48,391 nt of DNA, from assembly GCA_023251835.1 (NCBI GenBank), contig JAHEXZ010000034.1, forward strand, positions 1 to 48,391, read 5' to 3'. Shown one piece after another: positions 24,873 through 33,088 of the stretch (its first letter is position 1; the number at the start of each line of letters is the position of its first letter). The DNA comes from Bacteroidota bacterium (GTDB taxonomy: Bacteria; Bacteroidota; Bacteroidia; 2-12-FULL-35-15). The position numbers and the translations under genes are program-made. Under the pieces are notes generated by a model. It had not been told where the DNA came from. It searched no databases and saw only the letters and a program-made list of their open reading frames with translations.

Positions 24873-24874
24873 GA

Positions 24875-25525
24875 TCAAGGCGACAGCCTCTCAATCTTCC
24901 AATTATTACCTTCTTTTGAGTATAAAATCCTGTCATGCAAACGACTGGGGCGGCCTTGCCAGAATTCAATACTCGAAGGTTTTAGCAAATAACCTCCCCA
25001 ATGTGGCGGACGTGTAATTTCTTTTCCGGCAAATTTTTCTGAAATTTTTTCATATGCTTTTGTAAGCTTATCACGGTTGGCAATTACTTTGCTTTGTTCA
25101 GATGCCCAGGCTCCAATTTTGCTGCCATGTGGACGTGTGTTAAAATAAAGGTCAGATTCTTTTGTACTTTGTTTTCTGGCAATTCCTTCAATACGTACCT
25201 GTCGTTCTAACTCAGGCCAGAAAAATAGTAAAGCACAATATGGATTCTTTGCTATCTCACAACCTTTGCGGCTGTTATAATTAGTGTAATATACAAATCC
25301 CCCTTTACTAAAATTACGTAACAGTAAAACACGTGCTGATGGTCTGCCTTCTTTTGTTGCTGTGCATACTGTCATTGCATTTGGTTCATTTACCTGGGCA
25401 TCTATCGCTTCTTTGAACCATTTTTCAAACTGAACAATCGGATTGGCATTCACCTCATTTTCGCTTAATATTTCCTTTGCAAAATCCTTTCTAAGTGTGT
25501 TGATGTACGATTTTAAATCTTTCAT
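24875..25525 (-). CDS. pdxH: Pyridoxamine 5'-phosphate oxidase
   Basis: 216 residues, normal length. FMN enzyme that oxidises pyridoxamine- or pyridoxine-5'-phosphate to pyridoxal phosphate. Seen: NAMTVCTATKEGRPSARVLLL, GGFVYYTNYNSRKG (FMN phosphate contacts), ALLFFWPELERQVRIEG, RPHGSKIGAWASEQS, PPHWGGYLLKP, FWQGRPSRLHDR and the C-terminal IERLSP. It is last in a probable minus-strand run with the class IV aminotransferase, which also needs pyridoxal phosphate; 122 bp with a heptamer microsatellite separate them. Confidence 0.96.
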   Translation of the reverse strand: MKDLKSYINTLRKDFAKEILSENEVNANPIVQFEKWFKEAIDAQVNEPNAMTVCTATKEGRPSARVLLLRNFSKGGFVYYTNYNSRKGCEIAKNPYCALLFFWPELERQVRIEGIARKQSTKESDLYFNTRPHGSKIGAWASEQSKVIANRDKLTKAYEKISEKFAGKEITRPPHWGGYLLKPSSIEFWQGRPSRLHDRILYSKEGNNWKIERLSP

Positions 25526-25570
25526 TTATTATTTGAGGGTATTGATTATTGAGTTATCGGAATGTTGGAA

Positions 25571-25603
25571 TATTGATTATTGATTATTGATTATTGATTA
25601 TTG
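25571..25603. repeat. 7-bp microsatellite (TATTGAT), 4.7 copies
   Basis: Perfect heptamer repetition between pdxH and the class IV aminotransferase gene. Diverged heptamer runs continue on both sides (25541-25560 and 25610-25665), reaching the stop codon of the aminotransferase gene. Confidence 0.9.
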
Positions 25604-25647
25604 CCAACTATTAATTACTCTCCACTCTCCGCTCTCCATCCTATGAA

Positions 25648-26511
25648 CTACGAACTACCAACTAAAGACTTATCAGCTGATTCATTTAACTTTTCAGTTA
25701 ATTTCTTTGAAGTATCATTGAAATACCTTTTCTGTTTATAAGCCACCACCCAACGGATACCATTAACAGCATTGGTTAAAAACAGTTCATCTGCCCCAAG
25801 CAATACACTTTGTGTTATAGACATTTCGTAAACCGCAATGCGATTGGCTTGTGCAATTTCAATAACTTTTCTGCGCATTACACCATCAATACAGCCCTCT
25901 GCAATTGGTGAGGTATATAACACTCCGTTTTTAACTGCAAATATATTGGAGCTGATAGCTTCTGTAATATTTCCTTTGTCATTGGTTAAGATACACTCGT
26001 CCAAAGCATGAATATTTTTATAAATGCCTGCCAACACATAAATAGCACTGTTGGCTGTTTTTAAGGCTGCTAAAGGTCCGGGAGATTTTTTAAACTCGGT
26101 AAAAATATCTATAGTATATCCTTTTGTGTTAAGTGTATAACCTTTTTCTTCTATTGAAGTTACTTCTATTAAATATGAAACAGTATTGTTCTCCGGAGCA
26201 TAATACCCGCCATCATTGCGGTAAATTGTAAGTTTGGCGCGCCCGTCAGAGCTGATACCATTCTTTGCTGCAAGCTCTGTTATTGAATTTTCAAAAAATG
26301 TTTCGTTGAAAAAATCTGTGGGTTGCATTTTGAAAATCCCCATCCCATTATTCAAACGTTGTATATGTTCTTTTATAAATTGGGGTTTATGATAAGCAAT
26401 ACGAATGGTCTCAAATAATGCATCCCCATATTTAAAAGCCCTGTTCTGCACCAAAAATAAAGGTTGATCAGCTCTTACATAGGCTCCATTATGGTTGACA
26501 AATTGTTGCAT
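25648..26511 (-). CDS. Class IV aminotransferase (aminodeoxychorismate lyase / branched-chain-like)
   Basis: 287 residues, PLP fold type IV. Seen: RAFKYGDALFETIRI at the N-terminus, ALKTANSAIYVLAG with the likely PLP-binding Lys near residue 148, ECILTNDKGNITEAISSNIFAV and GCIDGVMRRKVIEIA. The size and motifs suit 4-amino-4-deoxychorismate lyase (folate synthesis) or a D-/branched-chain amino acid aminotransferase; I cannot separate these. It sits 16 bp downstream of gmhB in a tight minus-strand run. Its stop codon lies in a degenerate GTAGTT-type repeat. Confidence 0.85.
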   Translation of the reverse strand: MQQFVNHNGAYVRADQPLFLVQNRAFKYGDALFETIRIAYHKPQFIKEHIQRLNNGMGIFKMQPTDFFNETFFENSITELAAKNGISSDGRAKLTIYRNDGGYYAPENNTVSYLIEVTSIEEKGYTLNTKGYTIDIFTEFKKSPGPLAALKTANSAIYVLAGIYKNIHALDECILTNDKGNITEAISSNIFAVKNGVLYTSPIAEGCIDGVMRRKVIEIAQANRIAVYEMSITQSVLLGADELFLTNAVNGIRWVVAYKQKRYFNDTSKKLTEKLNESADKSLVGSS

Positions 26512-26527
26512 GAGCGTATGAAGATAT

Positions 26528-27010
26528 TTAGTTGATTTGATTTAAAATTAATTTTAATGAACTGTTGGCTTCTATCAGTATACCTTTTACTCCCGCTTTT
26601 TCTGCAGCTTGCACATCTCGTTCTTTGTCACCAATAAAGTAGGATGTTGTTGCATCTATATCAAAGCGCGATAATGCCTTTTCTATAAACAAGGAATCCG
26701 GTTTACGGCATATACAGCGGCTTACATCAGGATGGTGTATGCAATAATAAATTTCAGAAAGAGTAATATTGTTTTTTTTGAGCTCTATTAATAAATAATC
26801 ATGCAGCATTTCAACATCTTTCTGCATGTACAATTCTTTTGCAACTCCACTCTGGTTAGAAACAATAATTAGCAGATATCCTTTTTCCTGTAGCAATTGT
26901 AATACTTCTATCAGGTCAGGTAAAATCACAAAATCTTCCAAACGGTGTGTATATCCCCGTTCCACATTTATTACTCCATCTCTGTCTAAAAATATTGCTT
27001 TGTTTGCCAT
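26528..27010 (-). CDS. gmhB: HAD-family histidinol-phosphate-type phosphatase, GmhB-like
   Basis: 160 residues. HAD motif 1 is FLDRDGVIN with Asp9 and Asp11, motif 2 is IVSNQSGVAKEL, and motif 4 is FIGDKERDVQAAEKAGV. A zinc loop (C-x-H...C-x-C-RKP) is present, typical of the HisB-N/GmhB class, and the loop is compact. In lipopolysaccharide synthesis GmhB removes the 7-phosphate from heptose bisphosphate; no other heptose genes are nearby, so the sugar substrate is inferred. Eight bp from the rhomboid gene upstream, indicating an operon. Confidence 0.82.
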   Translation of the reverse strand: MANKAIFLDRDGVINVERGYTHRLEDFVILPDLIEVLQLLQEKGYLLIIVSNQSGVAKELYMQKDVEMLHDYLLIELKKNNITLSEIYYCIHHPDVSRCICRKPDSLFIEKALSRFDIDATTSYFIGDKERDVQAAEKAGVKGILIEANSSLKLILNQIN

Positions 27011-27018
27011 TGTTATTA

Positions 27019-27633
27019 CTATCCCTTTATCTGTTGAATAAATTCCATTGCTAAACCAGGTTTCAATGCTATTGTAAATACAATACCGTAAATAGCTCCC
27101 CAGAAATGGGCATCATGCCCTATATTGCTCTGTCCCCGTTTTCCCAAATAATACTCTATCCCAAGAAAAATTAATCCAAATAAGTAAGCAGGAACAGGTA
27201 TTGGTAAAATCAGCAGCATCAGTTTTTGTGTTGGTGCCAGAACAATAAATGCAAATATTACGGCAGATACAGCCCCAGAGGCACCCAATGCGTTATAGTA
27301 AACATTATTCTTATGTTTTTCATATGAATACAGAGAGGAGGTTGCCAGGCTGCTGATGTATAGTAAAATATAAAGTAAAGTACCTTTTTCTCCATATACG
27401 CCACTATCGCAGAACATAGCTTCTACAGCTCCACCAAACATATATAATGAAAACATATTAAATGCAAGATGTACCCAGTCACCATGAATCAGGCCGCTCG
27501 AAAAAAGCCGGTACCACTCTTTGTTCCTGTTAATCATATACGCATTAAACATTAGTTTGCCTTTAACTGATTGATTATCCATGAACATAACGGATACGGC
27601 TACAGTGACGATAATGATGATAAGTGTAATCAT
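27019..27633 (-). CDS. Rhomboid-family intramembrane serine protease
   Basis: 204 residues with about six transmembrane helices. The catalytic dyad is Ser119 in GASGAVSA and His176 in DAHFWGAIYG. The HxxxN element of helix 2 (His55, Asn59 in HLAFNM) is also present, so the enzyme should be active. Rhomboids cut membrane-spanning substrates; the substrate is unknown. It is in a run ndh-rhomboid-gmhB-aminotransferase-pdxH with short gaps (60, 8, 16 bp). Confidence 0.92.
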   Translation of the reverse strand: MITLIIIIVTVAVSVMFMDNQSVKGKLMFNAYMINRNKEWYRLFSSGLIHGDWVHLAFNMFSLYMFGGAVEAMFCDSGVYGEKGTLLYILLYISSLATSSLYSYEKHKNNVYYNALGASGAVSAVIFAFIVLAPTQKLMLLILPIPVPAYLFGLIFLGIEYYLGKRGQSNIGHDAHFWGAIYGIVFTIALKPGLAMEFIQQIKG

Positions 27634-27693
27634 GGATATAAAGATAGGGAATCGGCTACTTTAAATACTTTCTATTTTTTTGCCAATTTTTAA

Positions 27694-28971
27694 TTATTTT
27701 TTCTTTTTCGTTTCAATGATTAGCCGCAGCGACTGGTCATACGTAAAATAATTCCAAGCCCAGTTAATAAATACAAACAGCCGGTTTTTTACTCCAACAA
27801 TAGCCATCAGGTGAACAAACATCCATACTATCCATGCGAAAAAACCCTGAAATTTTAGGTACGGCAAATCGGCTACTGCTTTGTTTCTGCCAATGGTAGC
27901 CATTGAGCCTCTGTTTTTATAGCTAAATGGTTTCAGTGGTTTATTCAGCAACATAATTTTGAAATTTTTTGCCAGTAAACGTCCCTGTTGTATTGCTACC
28001 TGGGCTACCTGCGGATGGCCATTTGGGTAATCCGGCTCTGTCATAAAAGCAATATCGCCAAGGGCAAAAATAGCAGAATAACCTTCCACTTTATTGTATC
28101 GGTCAACCTTTATACGATTGGCTTTGGTAATTATCTTAGCCTCTAATCCTTCAATTTTATTACCTGTTACACCGGCTGCCCAAACCAACGTATTGGTTTT
28201 TATTGTTGTACCATCTTCAAGATAAACGATACTACCATCATAATCTTTAACACGTGCATTCAGCATCACATTAACTCCGATATCAATCAGGTATTTTTTT
28301 GCTTTATCAGAGGCCGCTTCAGACATGGTACCCAGCACACGCGAAGAACCTTCTAACAAATGTATTTGCATCATCTGAAAATCTAATTCAGGGTAGTCTT
28401 TGGGTAATATATATTTTTTCATTTCCGCCAGAGTTCCTGAAACTTCAACTCCTGTTGGCCCTGCACCCACAACCACAATATTCATCAACCCTTTTTTTAT
28501 TTCATTATCTTCAACAATTAAGGCATTTTCATAATTTTTTAGTATGGTATTTCTTAGCGTAAGAGCTTCTGATACTGATTTCATTGGAATAGCATTCTCC
28601 ATCAGTTTTGCATTTCCAAAAAAGTTGGTATTGGTTCCTATAGCTATTACTAAATAATCATAATTGATGATGCCAATACTCGTATATATCTGATTATTAT
28701 TTGGTACAATTTGGATAACCTCTGCAATACGGATATGTATGTTTTTAGCTTTCTGAAAAATTTTTCGGAATGGAAAAGAAATAGCGCTGGGTTCAAGCCC
28801 TGAAGTTGCTACCTGGTAAAAAAGAGGTTGAAACTGATGGTAATTGTTCTTATCAATTAATACTATCTGGTAACCGGAGTTAGAAAGCTGACGGGCCAGT
28901 TTAAGTCCGCCAAAACCCCCTCCAATGATTACAATACGTTTTTGAGTTGTTTCTTTTATATTAGCTTTCAT
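27694..28971 (-). CDS. ndh: Type II NADH:quinone dehydrogenase (NAD(P)/FAD oxidoreductase)
   Basis: 425 residues. A two-dinucleotide-binding-domain flavoprotein: FAD site IIGGGFGGLKLARQL, NADH site VVVGAGPTGVEVSG, and the late FAD motif IFALGDIAF. The C-terminal region is hydrophobic and amphipathic (FFAWIVWMFVHLMAIVG), as needed for membrane attachment. It feeds electrons from NADH to quinone without pumping protons. I chose ATG 28971; the longer frame would start at a TTG (28983) that is part of a -7 box match, so the ATG fits better. Confidence 0.93.
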   Translation of the reverse strand: MKANIKETTQKRIVIIGGGFGGLKLARQLSNSGYQIVLIDKNNYHQFQPLFYQVATSGLEPSAISFPFRKIFQKAKNIHIRIAEVIQIVPNNNQIYTSIGIINYDYLVIAIGTNTNFFGNAKLMENAIPMKSVSEALTLRNTILKNYENALIVEDNEIKKGLMNIVVVGAGPTGVEVSGTLAEMKKYILPKDYPELDFQMMQIHLLEGSSRVLGTMSEAASDKAKKYLIDIGVNVMLNARVKDYDGSIVYLEDGTTIKTNTLVWAAGVTGNKIEGLEAKIITKANRIKVDRYNKVEGYSAIFALGDIAFMTEPDYPNGHPQVAQVAIQQGRLLAKNFKIMLLNKPLKPFSYKNRGSMATIGRNKAVADLPYLKFQGFFAWIVWMFVHLMAIVGVKNRLFVFINWAWNYFTYDQSLRLIIETKKKK

Positions 28972-28980
28972 ATAAGCAGT

Positions 28981-28988
28981 CAAAATTA
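28981..28988 (-). promoter_or_regulatory. Possible -7 box (TAATTTTG) next to the ndh start
   Basis: An exact TAnnTTTG match on the minus strand, 9 bp before the ATG at 28971. No -33 element was found, so this is weak alone. Confidence 0.35.
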
Positions 28989-29111
28989 ATTATGAATTTA
29001 GTAATTGAGAAATATAAGTTCTTATTTATTATGCCCTTTTACTGTAAATACTGAGGTATATTCTTGTTTTTGAGCAAAGTATTTTGTTACTTTACTGAAA
29101 ACTGTATACCT

Positions 29112-29570
29112 ATGTCAACAATAAGATTAAAATATAATTTCTTTTGTTTGATATCGGTGCTAATCCTTGATTTGAAAGCACAAGATGCTTATAATCAATC
29201 TGTTGTTACCATTATTGGGGATGATCCGGTTGAGGTAAATAATACTCAGGATTTTGTTAATACCAATCTATATAATCAACGCGATAACCCGCCTGAACAT
29301 CAAACTATAATTAATGATAACCAGAACGTAGTTGTTCCCTCATTAGAGAATGGGTTTCACATGCGTTTTGAGATAACTTATGCAAAGCCTGCAGAAAGGC
29401 TGGGTGGTGCTTCTTTTGCTACCTCGTCCTATAATTATGAAGAATATGAAAAAGCAGAAAAGAGAACTGTCTCTTTAGCGGAACGCAAGTTCAATGCAAA
29501 AAAGAAATTAAGAAAATGGCTGCCTAAAAGAAAGAAAAAATACCGTCCTACGCTTTGTGGCCGTTTTTGA
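29112..29570 (+). CDS. Small secreted protein of unknown function
   Basis: 152 residues from ATG 29112 (a longer frame starts at 29064). A signal peptide (LKYNFFCLISVLILDLKAQ) is followed by an Asn/Gln-rich, acidic middle part and a strongly basic C-terminus (KKLRKWLPKRKKKYRP). No domain is recognised. The basic tail could bind nucleic acid, polysaccharide or membrane, but this is only inference. It converges with the DUF5683 gene (9 bp between stop codons). Confidence 0.65.
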   Translation: MSTIRLKYNFFCLISVLILDLKAQDAYNQSVVTIIGDDPVEVNNTQDFVNTNLYNQRDNPPEHQTIINDNQNVVVPSLENGFHMRFEITYAKPAERLGGASFATSSYNYEEYEKAEKRTVSLAERKFNAKKKLRKWLPKRKKKYRPTLCGRF

Positions 29571-29579
29571 CGCTTTGTG

Positions 29580-30188
29580 TTAAAATTTAACATTCAGGGA
29601 AAGACCGGTTATATACTGGTTCAGGTAAGCTGTATTGATGAGTGTTGGGTGAATATTCAATGACAGGTCATCATCTTCTACGCTGAAATTAAACAGGTGA
29701 GCATCAACGCTTGCATCTATAACATTCATAAAATATAGCAATGTGGCACCAATTACTGATAGATCGCGGTAACGGTGATAATATTTTTGCAGCATGTTTA
29801 AATCATTGTCAGAGTATTTGGGGTAATTACCAACTGTTCCGGGACCATTATACAGTCGGACTTTATATGCGTTACGATATTCAATGTATTTGGCATGATT
29901 AAAATTAAACGAATAACCAAGACCAACCATTCCGGCATATATGATTGGAGCCTTCCAGTATTTTTTGTTGTATATCTGTCCTGCTCCGGGTAAAATGGCT
30001 GACATAGTTGCTGCCATTCTGGGAGAATGTTGTTTGGGGATATTAAATTTTTTAGCGATTATATTTGTTTTGGCAGAATCACTTATTTGTGAAACTGCAG
30101 GCATATAAAAAACAGCTGCAAACACCATTAAATAAATCAACCTAAACCATTTATTGTTGAAATAGTATGGCTTTTTTAGAGCAGGCAT
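29580..30188 (-). CDS. DUF5683 membrane protein next to parAB
   Basis: 202 residues. An N-terminal hydrophobic segment (FRLIYLMVFAAVFYMPAVS) and the conserved PRMAATMSAILPGAGQIYNKKYWKAP motif, with a second hydrophobic region (PIIYAGMVGLGYSFNF) and ATLLYFMNVIDASVDAH. This family sits downstream of parA-parB in many Bacteroidota, often followed by dapB and lepB; those two are not here. Function unknown; the conserved order suggests a link with the cell envelope or division. 43 bp after parB. Confidence 0.85.
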   Translation of the reverse strand: MPALKKPYYFNNKWFRLIYLMVFAAVFYMPAVSQISDSAKTNIIAKKFNIPKQHSPRMAATMSAILPGAGQIYNKKYWKAPIIYAGMVGLGYSFNFNHAKYIEYRNAYKVRLYNGPGTVGNYPKYSDNDLNMLQKYYHRYRDLSVIGATLLYFMNVIDASVDAHLFNFSVEDDDLSLNIHPTLINTAYLNQYITGLSLNVKF

Positions 30189-30231
30189 AGTTGATGGATT
30201 CGGTACGATGGGGAAAAATCAAAAAGAGCTA

Positions 30232-31143
30232 CTATACATCCAACAGGTCAATGATACGTTTCAAATCATTATCCGATTTAAAAGGGATAATAATTTTACC
30301 TTTTCCAGTGGATTCACGGTTGATATTTACTTTGGTGTTAAATACTGCACGCAAGTCTTCTACAATTTTCTTCTGTTCAAATGTTAAGCTGATTTTTGAA
30401 GGTTTTGTATCGTTGTTTTTATCCGCACCAGCAGCACGTTCTGTTTTTATACCTTTGGCAAGATTTTCAACATCACGTACTGATAGGTTATCTGCTACAA
30501 TTTGATTGTATAAGTCAATTTGTTTATCTGTATCTTCAATATTTATCAATGCGCGCGCATGACCCATTGAAATATCCCCATTACGAATGGCTAATTGTAT
30601 TTCAACCGGCAACTTTAACAAACGTAAGTAATTAGTAATGGTAGAACGTTGTTTACTTACCTTTTGCGACAGTTGTTCCTGTGTTAATGTACATTCATCA
30701 ATTAAACGTTTATAACTGATAGCAACTTCAATAGGGTCGAGGTTTTCGCGTTGAATATTTTCTACAAGTGCCATTTCAAGCATTGCCTGATCATTTGCAA
30801 TGCGTATGTATGCCGGAACACTTTTTAAACCGGCTATTTGTGACGCACGGAAGCGCCTTTCTCCGGAAATCAGCTGATATTTGTCATAGCCCAGCTTACG
30901 AACAGTTACCGGTTGTATAATACCATGTTCTTTGATAGAAGCAGCTAATTCATTCAGTGCTTCCTCTTCAAAATGAGTTCGAGGCTGAAAGGGATTGGTT
31001 TCAATAGCAGTTATTTCAATTTGTGCTATGGCGCCTACCACTTTACTTTCGCCTTCTGTTTTATTTTTGCTGGTGATATCAGTATTAGCATTTTCCAACA
31101 ATGCACTTAAGCCTCTTCCTAATGCGTTTCGTTTAGTTGACAT
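30232..31143 (-). CDS. parB: Chromosome-partitioning ParB protein
   Basis: 303 residues. The CTP-binding ParB/Srx domain has NPFQPRTHFEEEALNELA, the GERRFRAS motif and ENIQRENLDPIE; a helix-turn-helix (LTQEQLSQKVSKQRSTITNYLRLL) binds parS and a C-terminal dimerisation region follows. It spreads on DNA near the origin with ParA. The N-terminal KRNALGRGLSALL is typical. I did not find a canonical parS site in the window. Confidence 0.96.
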   Translation of the reverse strand: MSTKRNALGRGLSALLENANTDITSKNKTEGESKVVGAIAQIEITAIETNPFQPRTHFEEEALNELAASIKEHGIIQPVTVRKLGYDKYQLISGERRFRASQIAGLKSVPAYIRIANDQAMLEMALVENIQRENLDPIEVAISYKRLIDECTLTQEQLSQKVSKQRSTITNYLRLLKLPVEIQLAIRNGDISMGHARALINIEDTDKQIDLYNQIVADNLSVRDVENLAKGIKTERAAGADKNNDTKPSKISLTFEQKKIVEDLRAVFNTKVNINRESTGKGKIIIPFKSDNDLKRIIDLLDV

Positions 31144-31146
31144 TTT

Positions 31147-31290
31147 TACCCTCCTAACCTCCCCACAAGGGAGGAATTTATTTTATATTATTTATAAGTT
31201 AGTAAACGATTTAGAATTTGAGTACCTTTTTCCCTTCCTGTATTCTAACACTTAACCTGGTTCCTCCCCTGTGGGGAGGTTAGGAGGGGT
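31147..31290. repeat. Palindromic element filling the parA-parB gap
   Basis: ACCCTCCTAACCTCCCCACA (31147-31166, arm runs to 31173) pairs with the right arm CCTCCCCTGTGGGGAGGTTAGGAGG (31264-31288) almost perfectly. The 90-bp loop is AT-rich without coding capacity. It occupies nearly all of the 149-bp gap and would be transcribed in the parA-parB mRNA. Confidence 0.85.
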
Positions 31291-31292
31291 GT

Positions 31293-32108
31293 TTAATTTT
31301 CCTCCACCACATTAATAATTTTTTCAGCATCATTTAGCCGTGTAAGCCCATTTTTTTGCAACAATTCGCGGGCAAGGTTCAGGTAATTGATAGATGCTTT
31401 TCCGCTGGCATCATGCATAATGATGCTTTGTCCAAAGCTTGGAGCTTCTCCCAGCTTGGTATTACGCTGAATAATAGTATCAAATACCATTTGTTGAAAA
31501 TGGGTTTTTATTTCATCTACTACCTGGTTACTAAGACGTAAACGCATATCATACATGGTGAGCAGTATACCTTCTATTTCTAAGTTTGGATTAAGGCGCG
31601 ACTGAATAATTTTAATGGTATTTAACAATTTACCCAGCCCTTCCAAAGCAAAGTATTCACATTGTACAGGTATCAAAACTGAATTGGCAGCAGTTAATGC
31701 ATTAATTGTAATTAAACCTAATGATGGTGAGCAGTCGATAACAATAAAATCATATTCATTTTTAATTTTATCGAGTGTCATTTTCATCATTTTTTCCCGT
31801 TGAGGAAGGTTAATCATTTCAATCTCGGCACCTACTAAATCAATATGGGCAGGTAAAAGAAAAAGATTGGGCGTTTCTGTCTGAAGAATGGTATCTCTTG
31901 GATCTACACCATCAATAATACATTCATAAATGCCTGTTTTTATATTGCGCGGATCAAAACCTACACCCGAAGTTGAATTGGCCTGTGGGTCAGCATCTAT
32001 CAGCAGCGTTTTATATTCAAGCACTGCTAAACTGGCCGACATGTTTATAGCAGTTGTTGTTTTACCAACCCCGCCTTTTTGATTTGCTATTGCTATTATT
32101 TTTCCCAT
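31293..32108 (-). CDS. parA: Chromosome-partitioning ATPase ParA (Soj)
   Basis: 271 residues. Deviant Walker A motif KGGVGKTTTAIN at the N-terminus, Walker A' DADPQANST, Walker B region FIVIDCSPSLG. It binds DNA in the ATP form and moves ParB-parS. Upstream of parB in the expected order. The protein ends DAEKIINVVEEN. Confidence 0.96.
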   Translation of the reverse strand: MGKIIAIANQKGGVGKTTTAINMSASLAVLEYKTLLIDADPQANSTSGVGFDPRNIKTGIYECIIDGVDPRDTILQTETPNLFLLPAHIDLVGAEIEMINLPQREKMMKMTLDKIKNEYDFIVIDCSPSLGLITINALTAANSVLIPVQCEYFALEGLGKLLNTIKIIQSRLNPNLEIEGILLTMYDMRLRLSNQVVDEIKTHFQQMVFDTIIQRNTKLGEAPSFGQSIIMHDASGKASINYLNLARELLQKNGLTRLNDAEKIINVVEEN

Positions 32109-32212
32109 CTATGAATTACGTATTTTAAACGAATATGTATTTACTTGTTCGATTGTTTAATTGTTTAATTGTTAGACTGTTATGCTGGTTAATTGCCTCT
32201 CCAACTCCCGTC

Positions 32213-32239
32213 AACTTCTAACTCCTAACTCCTAACTCC
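32213..32239. repeat. Heptamer tandem repeat at the end of the UPF0173 gene
   Basis: Three copies of TAACTCC (32219-32239) with a degenerate TTCTAAC partner before them. The stop codon of the minus-strand gene is in the first unit. Confidence 0.7.
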
Positions 32240-32910
32240 TTACTTTCCCCAACATTAAATAGAATCAACTCACTACCGGCTTGTGCAAATTTTTTTACGG
32301 CTTCATCTTTATCAATTTTAATCATTCCGAAAGTATCATAGTGCATACCTATTATCTTACGACAATTGATAAATTCAGCAGCTATAATGGCATTATCTAC
32401 ACCCATAGTGAAATTATCACCAATTGGTAAAAAAGCAAAGTTGATGGTACGGTAATTACCAATCAGTTTCATGTCATAAGTAAGAGCAGTATCACCGGCA
32501 AAGTAAAAATTTCCTTGTGTCGATTCAATAATAAAGCCCATCGGGTTACCTCCATAGCTTCCATCAGGAAGGCTGCTCGAATGGACTGCTACAACACATT
32601 TTACATTTCCGAAATCAAACTTGCTTTTACCTCCTATGTTCATAGGGTGGGTATTGGAAATATTATTTTTGTTTAGCCAGTTATGAATTTCAAACGTACA
32701 GATTACCTTAGCTCCGGTATGTTTTGCAATGCTAATGGCATCTGCAATATGATCTTCATGGCCATGAGAAATAAGTATGTAATCTGCCTTAATGGAAGAA
32801 ACAGTAATATCTTTTGCTAAAGCATTCGAACTTATAAAAGGGTCAAAAAGAAGATGTTTGCCATTCACTTCAACTCCAAAACAGGAATGGCCATAATAGG
32901 TTATTTTCAT
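32218..32910 (-). CDS. Metallo-beta-lactamase-fold hydrolase, UPF0173 family
   Basis: 230 residues. The metal motif HxHxDH is His49-Gly-His51-Glu-Asp53-His54, with the other ligands in VVAVHSS, FYFAGDTALT and IGMHYDTF. The family is widespread with no proven substrate known to me. The protein's last residues and stop (TAG at 32218-32220) fall in a TAACTCC heptamer repeat. Confidence 0.9.
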   Translation of the reverse strand: MKITYYGHSCFGVEVNGKHLLFDPFISSNALAKDITVSSIKADYILISHGHEDHIADAISIAKHTGAKVICTFEIHNWLNKNNISNTHPMNIGGKSKFDFGNVKCVVAVHSSSLPDGSYGGNPMGFIIESTQGNFYFAGDTALTYDMKLIGNYRTINFAFLPIGDNFTMGVDNAIIAAEFINCRKIIGMHYDTFGMIKIDKDEAVKKFAQAGSELILFNVGESKELGVRS

Positions 32911-33020
32911 AAAAAAATAAATACGTTACTTTGTAATCCAATTTTCACTAAAAATACGGATTTTTGTGGCAGCCCCACATGAAACTTATTAAGAGTTTTT
33001 AAACAGTTTTTTGTTAATAA

Positions 33021-33082
33021 TGTATACTGAATCATACTGGGTTTGCGATTAGCAAAGCAGGTTAGAGTCAGCCGAAGTATAA
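33021..33082. repeat. Small terminal-repeat element before the FMN reductase gene
   Basis: It starts TATACTG and ends GCCGAAGTATA. The motif GGGTTTGC is shared with the element at 33797-33852. Likely a diverged member of the same family. Confidence 0.45.
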
Positions 33083-33088
33083 CACCCG

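Noticed and set aside
30232-32108. parS site near parA-parB
   Set aside because: I looked for the TGTTTCACGTGAAACA-like palindrome and found no convincing match in the window; the palindrome at 31147 is unrelated in sequence.
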